Assembly: GCF_032884065.1 (NCBI RefSeq)
Contig: NC_088880.1
Coordinates: 26,102,715-26,166,714 of the forward strand
From: Artemia franciscana
Lineage: Eukaryota > Arthropoda > Branchiopoda > Anostraca > Artemiidae
Direction of reading: 5' to 3'
DNA: 64,000 nucleotides
The position numbers and the translations under genes are program-made. Shown here piece after piece: positions 61,201 to 64,000 of this stretch (positions within the stretch are counted from its first letter, which is position 1; the number at the start of each line of letters is the position of its first letter). The notes under the pieces are model-generated. The model was given only the letters and a program-made list of their open reading frames with translations, was not told the origin of the DNA and ran no database searches.

Positions 61201-63842
61201 ATTGGTTAATTAATCATGATTAGTTAATCGAATTTACTTGTTAATTAATACACCGATAACTGTAACAAAATTTATCCAGTTACTATTTTTCTTCCCTGTC
61301 CACTAGAAACTGATCTAAATAATGGAATGGAAACGAAGCCATAGCGGACTTCTGAAAAAAAAAGAGGAAATGTTAAAAAGACAGAACAAAAAAAAACTAA
61401 ACTTTGTAAGTGAATATTAACAAAGCAGAAGAAATTAATGTTCAATGTTTAAAGTTCACTTCAAAATTTAATTTTCTTTTAGAACTGGGGACGGCTTGGC
61501 GGAGATCCTTGCCGAAATATCTGATTTTTCTTTTCGCTTCTTTTTACCGGTGGCTGAAAATCACCCTCGTTTTCCTGTTGTTTTTTTTTATCAAACTTTT
61601 TTTTGTTAAACGTCATGTATAGCCAGTGTAGACTTAGGACGTATTTAAGCCATACTTGAACACTCCTTGTTCTCCTTGATAAACTTCTTTTACATGAGCA
61701 CTGGTTGGAAGCATAGTTATAATCCTATCCGCTTTTTCGGCCACTTCGGCTGGATGATGCACCATAATTGCTCCTTCATCAGTCAATTGGGTCATAGACT
61801 CAGGAAACACATCATATACAACCACTGGATGACCCTGAAGAGCCAAAAATAATAAGTTTTAAAGTTATTCACTCATTTATGAAGAAACGGAATGTAAAAG
61901 ACTGGTTAGTATTAAAAACATTTTTTTTAAATAAACCTCATAATTAACAGTGCTTATGGCGAACCCCCAAATTTAATCAATACTCAATTTTTCGACGAGA
62001 TTAAGGAATACTAATGACGGCACTGCTTCGAAACTCACAATAACAGTAAATCCAGTTTGTCAGTAAGAGTTCCCGACGATTGCTTGTTCCCTATTGGCCA
62101 AAGAAATAACGCTACCAGACAGAAAACAGTGAAGTTTCACCAAGTTTTAGCCAAAAACAGAGCTTTTACGGAGTTTCCACACTTTCTGAATCGATTTCAA
62201 AGGATTTTAATTTCTTTTACTTCTTGACTTTATTCATATTGGAGGGCAATAAGATTTACTACAATAGTTATAGATTACAAAATTACTGTTCGCCCAAAAT
62301 ACAAGTCGTCTTAACAGCAGCTGTAAACCTTAAAGCAGTTAAAATGCTGAAAATTGTAAACAATTTATGTTCCATAAAACTAGAAAAAAAAATATACAAT
62401 TTTTTTTTATTTTTTCCAAAAATACTGGTCGAATGGACAAACAAAGATACATTTTCATCTCCAATGTATGACTCTTCTATTTAACAAATTCAACTACTGA
62501 TAGTTTTTCTAAAATATCATAAAGAAAAATTCTTCCCACCAAGTTTCATCCTGATCTCTCCACTCTAAGCCATTTCCAAGATTTACGACCCCCCCTAACT
62601 CCCACCAACCACACTGGATTTAAAATAAGAGATCTGAGTTACGAGGTCCTTCTAAATATGAAATTTCATTAAGATCCGATCACTCCTTCGTAACTTAAAA
62701 ATACCTCATTTTTTCTAATTTTTCAGAATTAACCTTCCCCCCAACTCCCCCAAAGAGAGCGGATCCGTTCCGGTTATGTCAATCACGTATCCAGGACTTG
62801 TGCTTATTTTTCCCACCAAGTTTCATCCCAATCCCTCCACTTTAAGCGTTTTCCAAGATTGTAGGTTTCCCCCTCCAACTCCGCCCAAGTCACTGGATCC
62901 AGTCGGGATTTAAAATAAGAGCTCTGAGACACCATATCCTTCCAAATATCAAATTTCATTAAGATCCGATCACCCGTTCGTAAGTTAAAAATACCTCATT
63001 TTTTCTAATTTTTCCGAATTAACCGTCCCCCCCCCCCAGACGGTCAAATCGGGGAAACGACAATTTCTAATTTCATCTGGTCTAGTCCCTGATATGCCCG
63101 CCAAATTTCATCATCCTAGCTTCACAGGAAGTGCCTAAACTAGCAAAACCGGGACCGACAGACTGACAGACCAACAGAATTTGCGATCGCTATGTGTCAC
63201 TTGGTAGATACCAAGGGCCATAAAAAGCATTAAAGTTCTGTAAGATGTACAGAGGTGTTCCACTAAAATCACATCTAGCATGCAGGAACTTTCCTACCCT
63301 GTAAGACTAGCTAAGCTGAATCTCCCAACATTTTTTACAGGAGAAGAGTTAATGACATTTTGACCACTAAAAAAGGAAGGACAACATTTCTCTTAGCACT
63401 ATTTCCTTGTATTAGTCCTGTTTAAGATTCAGGATTTGTTGCCTGAAACATTTAAAGTAGTCTGCCCTAACTAGGGCAGGGCCTGCATTCAATTCTTTTC
63501 GTCAAGGATTTTGAATTATTGGAGCAAATTTTAGCACCACTATAAAGCTTTCTTCTTCTCTCATCAGTTTCTCTCTTATATTTAGTTTTTTATTTTATCT
63601 TCAGTTATCTTTAAACTTCTCTTCTTTTATATGAGTTTGTTTTCTTGTCAGTTTTGTCTACTCTTTGGACAAGCTGTTCCAATTTTCATATTTGAAAAAC
63701 GCTCTCTTAACTGTGAATTTTAATTAAAAATGCTGGTAATGAAATAAGTCTCGTACCTTACGAACAAGATTTAAAGCCATAGGGCCTCCCATGTTGCCAA
63801 GACCAATGAAACCAACTTTTGATCTGCTACTCATGCATCTTA
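43076..63842 (-). CDS. HIBADH: 3-hydroxyisobutyrate dehydrogenase, mitochondrial (six exons)
   Basis: Oxidises 3-hydroxyisobutyrate to methylmalonate semialdehyde with NAD+ in mitochondrial valine breakdown. Join on the minus strand: 63842/63834-63757, 61834-61656, 58848-58727, 54599-54389, 46994-46868, 43267-43076. All introns are GT...AG (1.9, 2.8, 4.1, 7.4 and 3.6 kb) and the phases agree. From the Met at 63834 the protein has 302 residues. The Rossmann NAD motif GFIGLGNMGGPMA is at residues 8-20, the substrate loop DAPVSGG at 121-127, the catalytic lysine K174 in GSGQAAKICNN, and the C-terminal helical domain follows with GGFGTALMTKDLGLAQ. Family members are about 335 residues with a cleaved ~35-residue mitochondrial leader. 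Here the first exon begins at a good acceptor (TTTTATTTTAG) with codons R-C before the Met, so the leader exon is probably beyond 64000. Every intron is loaded with repeats, but no coding lesion is seen. Confidence 0.95.
43923..44003 (-). pseudogene. Decayed duplicate of the start of the HIBADH terminal exon
   Basis: Lies 0.7 kb before the true last exon in gene direction. It keeps an acceptor (GTTTCAG) and reads GSFGATLITKDLAQTSATTS, then DTYNIQ and a stop. This corresponds to GGFGTALMTKDLGLAQTAAT with an in-frame 6-bp deletion and several substitutions. DNA similarity runs from about 43939 to 44020 and includes some intron bases upstream of the acceptor. The rest of the exon is absent. If spliced in place of the real exon it would remove most of the C-terminal helices; a non-functional relic is more likely. 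Confidence 0.85.
44369..44660. repeat. 81-bp tandem repeat, about 3.5 copies
   Basis: Units start AATGGACGAAATCTA at 44369, 44449, 44530 and 44611 (periods 80, 81, 81). Because 81 is a multiple of three, a plus-strand ORF (44383-44721) runs through, repeating KWSGYSNGITPISPNLNGRN every 27 residues. Units two to four differ by few bases. It lies in the last HIBADH intron. Confidence 0.92.
44722..45689. other. Intronic DNA, no gene seen
   Basis: AT-rich intron sequence between the 81-bp repeat and a SINE. Minus-strand short ORFs here are hydrophobic low-complexity chance frames. Confidence 0.4.
45690..45905 (-). mobile_element. SINE, body only, copy 1
   Basis: On the minus strand it reads AAATGGGTACCTGGAGAAAT, GGAAGGTAAACAGGAAAGGT, GCGAAAGCA, CCTGGCTGAAGGGCC and GAAACCGAGATCAG, collinear with 49830-49945. 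The tRNA-like head is not clear in this copy. Confidence 0.75.
46868..46994 (-). CDS. HIBADH: HIBADH exon: helical domain
   Basis: Acceptor TTTTCAG|GCTTGG; donor TACGAG|GTATTT. Encodes LGLDPKLLAGILNTSTGRCW and SSEVYNPVPGI ... SSNNYE. 127 nt. Confidence 0.94.
47161..49560 (-). pseudogene. RTE-like LINE, about 2.4 kb, endonuclease end to 3' tail, decayed
   Basis: Minus strand. 49540-49220 reads ITNTVFVDKTAKANLINYFI, VNRRLAGSI, and GKDNHLVLSRVNLKMKFGKG (end of the APE-type endonuclease). 49055-48858 reads the linker (KRNVKKVEKALTYELRRREV). 48964-48608 covers PVKDRNGATISDKERVKERG to the RT start, after which the RT fingers are deleted. 48352-47888 reads FALRLINEKC, SFIDYDQAFDS (motif A) and LDLDYAEDLSILDES (DYAED in place of YADD). 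47881-47555 reads KSLRLGINENEKVMLGNEKI, DSFTYLLSIISKGGG and VKFGSEAWALRKTEE. Then 47604-47200 covers SISLCGAIM and the tail, ending in (TAG)n at 47173-47161. Multiple frameshifts; the second catalytic Asp of the YADD box reads Glu. Confidence 0.88.
49650..49980 (+). mobile_element. tRNA-derived SINE, copy 2 with head
   Basis: Head GGCTAAGTGCTTGGCGTGCT with A-box-like TTGGCGTGCTGG and a perfect B box GGTTCGATTCC (49709-49719). It is followed by an internal duplication (AATTTGGGACGGGGGTCAGT / AATTTGAGACGGGGGTTAGT) and the body GATACCTGGAGAAATATGGG ... GAAACGGAGATCAGCACCG. It ends near CGTACTTACTAATACTTAC without a long A tail. Its pol III promoter looks usable. Confidence 0.8.
49981..53159. other. 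Intronic DNA, no gene seen
   Basis: HIBADH intron. GC-rich patch 50705-50880 (CAGGGCCGTTAAAGGGGGG) resembles the end of a dispersed DNA element, but the other end is not convincing. At 52890-53010 there is a fragment of the satellite-like family (CTGATCGGTACTGAGGGGGG, GGTAACCCTTCGATCACTTT). Confidence 0.4.
53160..53645 (+). pseudogene. mariner transposase relic, C-terminal half
   Basis: Plus strand in three frames: 53170-53290 KYKTFNSHKMMATSSWDQKF then VEFMKLGKIITA (mariner 'K.MATxFWD..GI...DF...G.TI.A'); 53427-53490 PYSPDLGPSDYYPFPKQMKW (mariner PYSPDLAPSDYH.FP, containing the third catalytic Asp position); 53557-53640 TATFYEGIITKLVPRYGKCV, NHQGNYAE (mariner C-terminus). Frameshifts separate the pieces and the N-terminal DNA-binding half is not recognised. 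Dead copy in the fourth HIBADH intron of the window. Confidence 0.85.
53646..54265. other. Intronic DNA, no gene seen
   Basis: AT-rich, no terminal inverted repeat of the mariner identified with confidence. Confidence 0.35.
54270..54350. repeat. Short copy of the sequence ending the Helitron at 15955-16009
   Basis: ATCCATATATAGAAGCCTGC is identical here (54281) and at 15961, followed by C(A/G)CGTGCCA and a GGCGGCGA box in both. It lies only about 50 bases beyond the splice donor of the HIBADH catalytic-lysine exon. Confidence 0.7.
54389..54599 (-). CDS. HIBADH: HIBADH exon: catalytic lysine
   Basis: Acceptor AATAG|GGACAG; donor CTCAG|GTAACT. Encodes TVGAKAGTLTFMVGGPENEY, NVVYCGKAGSGQAAKICNNM and ISMIGTAETMNLGL. 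The Lys of QAAKICNN is the catalytic base/acid of beta-hydroxyacid dehydrogenases. 211 nt. Confidence 0.95.
54770..56055 (+). pseudogene. RTE-like LINE, truncated and internally deleted
   Basis: Plus strand. It reads YELRRCEVEVMDKNAKDLED, LVKDRNGATINDKKGVKEG, KEDSLYEEELVTELKGLRNN, then at 55301-55606 MYRKGNKNECGDYRGISLVS, HCGFRKGRVCFEQVFTLRII and YEQAFDSVDRRALAKVL (motif A). From about 55830 it jumps to LGTRLTDRISNSRLCEKCSS and the C-terminal block, skipping the catalytic YADD region. Same family as 47161-49560 but opposite orientation. Stops and the deletion make it dead. The 3' end is missing; the tandem array starts at 56050. Confidence 0.85.
56050..56395. repeat. ~155-bp intronic tandem array, first part
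   Basis: Units begin CTTCGTCAGCATA at about 56056, 56213 and 56369. Each has CATATATTTATTTTATTTT, TTCATGCCAATATTTT, a T-rich stretch, TTTTTGATGCTTAAA and TATATGGCCTGTCC. Interrupted by a LINE at about 56396. Confidence 0.85.
56396..57658 (-). pseudogene. LINE of a different clade, 3' part
   Basis: Minus strand. 57658-57452 reads DIYKYILVDAESNNNSLVLA, HDLAHAFDSSIHEQILLSAA (motif A). 57489-57061 reads VKKGIRQGAVNSPDLFNNSV (motif B), VSLISYADDILNICRTLQGI (catalytic YADD) and FNPTKTELLFFN, VTYLGV. After stops, 56853-56638 reads GLPIETVKYLFSWAKYFLRL and IKRFGLIDSDAIP. The 3' tail has TATCATATCATATAATATAG. It is inserted in the 155-bp tandem array, which resumes at 57640. A few stops only, so moderately old. 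Confidence 0.85.
57640..58670. repeat. ~155-bp intronic tandem array, second part
   Basis: About seven units, with CCTTCGTCAGCATAGGGTCA or CAGCATATGGC text near 57643, 57955, 58108, 58244, 58405 and 58556 and a shortened unit near 57846. Common block: TTTTATTGAGTGGAAAGATC and TTTACAGCTCACTATATGGC. It ends about 60 bases before the splice donor of the HIBADH substrate-loop exon. Confidence 0.88.
58727..58848 (-). CDS. HIBADH: HIBADH exon: substrate loop
   Basis: Acceptor TTTCAG|GAGTGC; donor GGAG|GTAAGA. Encodes SAKTGSLLIDCSTIEP through CVFLDAPVSG. DAPVSGG is the conserved substrate-binding motif of the family. 122 nt, phases match both neighbours. Confidence 0.94.
58860..59175. other. Intronic DNA, no gene seen
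   Basis: AT-rich intron sequence with an A-run at 59093-59103. Confidence 0.4.
59176..59613 (-). pseudogene. Unrecognised minus-strand frame with one internal stop
   Basis: Reading from 59613: MWEDMPYRVYSGLFYETALC, LAQANMNSFKKLLRRGVDDA, ending LLSLEIFK, a single TAG (59400-59398), then in the same frame WKNIICIKGMASSETGLNEA, WRNILYDVPDDIIEESIVLI and WTHCQTKPIGDPSVNR before the next stop. About 145 codons with one stop, amino-acid composition unlike AT-rich noise. I do not recognise the family. It could be a retrocopied host gene, a retroelement accessory region or chance. It lies in a HIBADH intron on the same strand. Confidence 0.35.
59620..60660. other. Intronic DNA, no gene seen
   Basis: No coding segment or repeat recognised. 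Confidence 0.4.
60664..61163. repeat. Direct duplication, ~280-bp period, two copies
   Basis: AGCAACAGCGCTGATAAATA at 60668 recurs as AGCAACAGCGCTAATAAATA at 60947. Both are followed by AACCCAACTGT, GACGGAAGAGATG, ACGTATCTGAATTTTTGAAA and ATTCTAACTTTCAGACAGAT. Confidence 0.85.
61164..61655. other. Intronic DNA, no gene seen
   Basis: Contains a TTAATTAA-rich stretch (61200-61250). The splice donor of the upstream HIBADH exon is at 61655. Confidence 0.4.
61656..61834 (-). CDS. HIBADH: HIBADH exon: Rossmann core
   Basis: Acceptor CTTCAG|GG at 61836-61835. Encodes GHPVVVYDVFPESMTQLTDE, the AEVAEKADRIITMLPTS block and GVF. The donor is AA|GTATGG, splitting a Lys codon completed by G of the next exon. 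179 nt. Confidence 0.94.
61850..62525. other. Intronic DNA, no gene seen
   Basis: AT-rich; no repeat or coding segment recognised. Confidence 0.4.
62530..63240. repeat. Dispersed repeat with AAATAAGAGCTCTGAG units, copy 2
   Basis: Two to three sub-units with CCACCAAGTTTCATCCTGAT or CCCAATCCCTCCACT, AAATAAGAGCTCTGAGACAC, CATTAAGATCCGATCAC and AACCGTCCCCCCCCCC. It ends CAGACTGACAGACCAACAGA and the palindromic TCACTTGGTAGATACCAAG. Collinear with 34931-35660. In the first visible HIBADH intron. Confidence 0.88.
63241..63750. other. Intronic DNA, no gene seen
   Basis: T/C-rich region next to the HIBADH donor; no feature recognised. Confidence 0.4.
63757..63842 (-). CDS. HIBADH: HIBADH exon (first visible): NAD-binding loop
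   Basis: Encodes MSSRSKVGFIGLGNMGGPMA and LNLVRK (26 codons from the Met at 63834). The donor AAG|GTACGA follows 63757 and the acceptor AG is at 63844-63843. GLGNMG is the dinucleotide-binding glycine loop. If the acceptor is used, the Met is internal. Confidence 0.92.
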
Positions 63843-63927
63843 CTAAAATAAAAAGTAAAAATAGTCCAAATGAAATGAGAAAATAATAGCAGGTGAAACT
63901 TTTAATTAAGACAGTGAACTTCTTATC

Positions 63928-64000
63928 TAGATTGATTTAAAAGGAAAATCAGAGGCTTAATGCCGGTCAGGATTTAAAATAAGAGCTCTGAGTCACGATG
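63928..64000. repeat. Start of a third AAATAAGAGCTCTGAG copy, cut by the window edge
   Basis: All 73 bases are identical to 35037-35109. It lies about 85 bases upstream (gene direction) of the acceptor of the first visible HIBADH exon. Confidence 0.95.

Overview
This is animal (invertebrate) genomic DNA: AT-rich, with one spliced nuclear gene and almost everything else made of transposable elements, their relics and tandem repeats. Several dispersed families (units carrying AAATAAGAGCTCTGAG, the AGTAAGGAGCGAC family, an RTE-like LINE ending in (TAG)n, Helitrons flanked by (AT)n) look like those of brine shrimp (Artemia) and related crustaceans. That assignment is from memory and is an inference.

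The only clear host gene is 3-hydroxyisobutyrate dehydrogenase (HIBADH) on the minus strand, 63842 down to 43076. Six exons carry 302 codons from an internal Met to the stop, all with GT/AG junctions and consistent phase. The first visible exon starts at a splice acceptor, so the exon encoding the mitochondrial targeting peptide is probably beyond the window. The introns hold SINEs, RTE-like LINE copies, another LINE, a mariner relic, tandem arrays and a decayed duplicate of the start of the last exon.

Regions. 1-1517: 5'-truncated LINE. 2880-6158: RTE-like LINE fragment split by a 2.67-kb DNA transposon. 6612-7016: tandem duplication. 8170-20290: nested pile-up. One ancient minus-strand reverse transcriptase (RT) relic is cut into three pieces. 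One gap is a 4.5-kb Helitron/(AT)n/A-rich complex (8588-13140). The other is a 6558-bp element with long terminal inverted repeats (13241-19798), itself hit by a deleted Helitron. 20300-32880: mostly featureless, with a 3-copy 320-340 bp repeat, (AT)n tracts, LINE tails and a foldback repeat. 32880-42360: large satellite-like repeats duplicated in direct orientation, with perfect hairpins and a young 5'-truncated LINE carrying an open 384-codon RT ORF. 43076-63842: HIBADH.

The most notable object is the 6558-bp element at 13241-19798. It has exact TTCTTC 6-bp target duplications, 5'-AG...CT-3' ends, inverted repeats of about 450-490 bp, a 110-bp satellite in inverted orientation on the two arms, and a central three-monomer higher-order repeat. 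A 6-bp duplication with AG ends is the Polinton/Maverick terminal signature, but no Polinton gene is present, so it is either a non-autonomous relative or an undescribed foldback family. Apart from HIBADH and the RT ORF at 39028-40180, no intact gene is visible.
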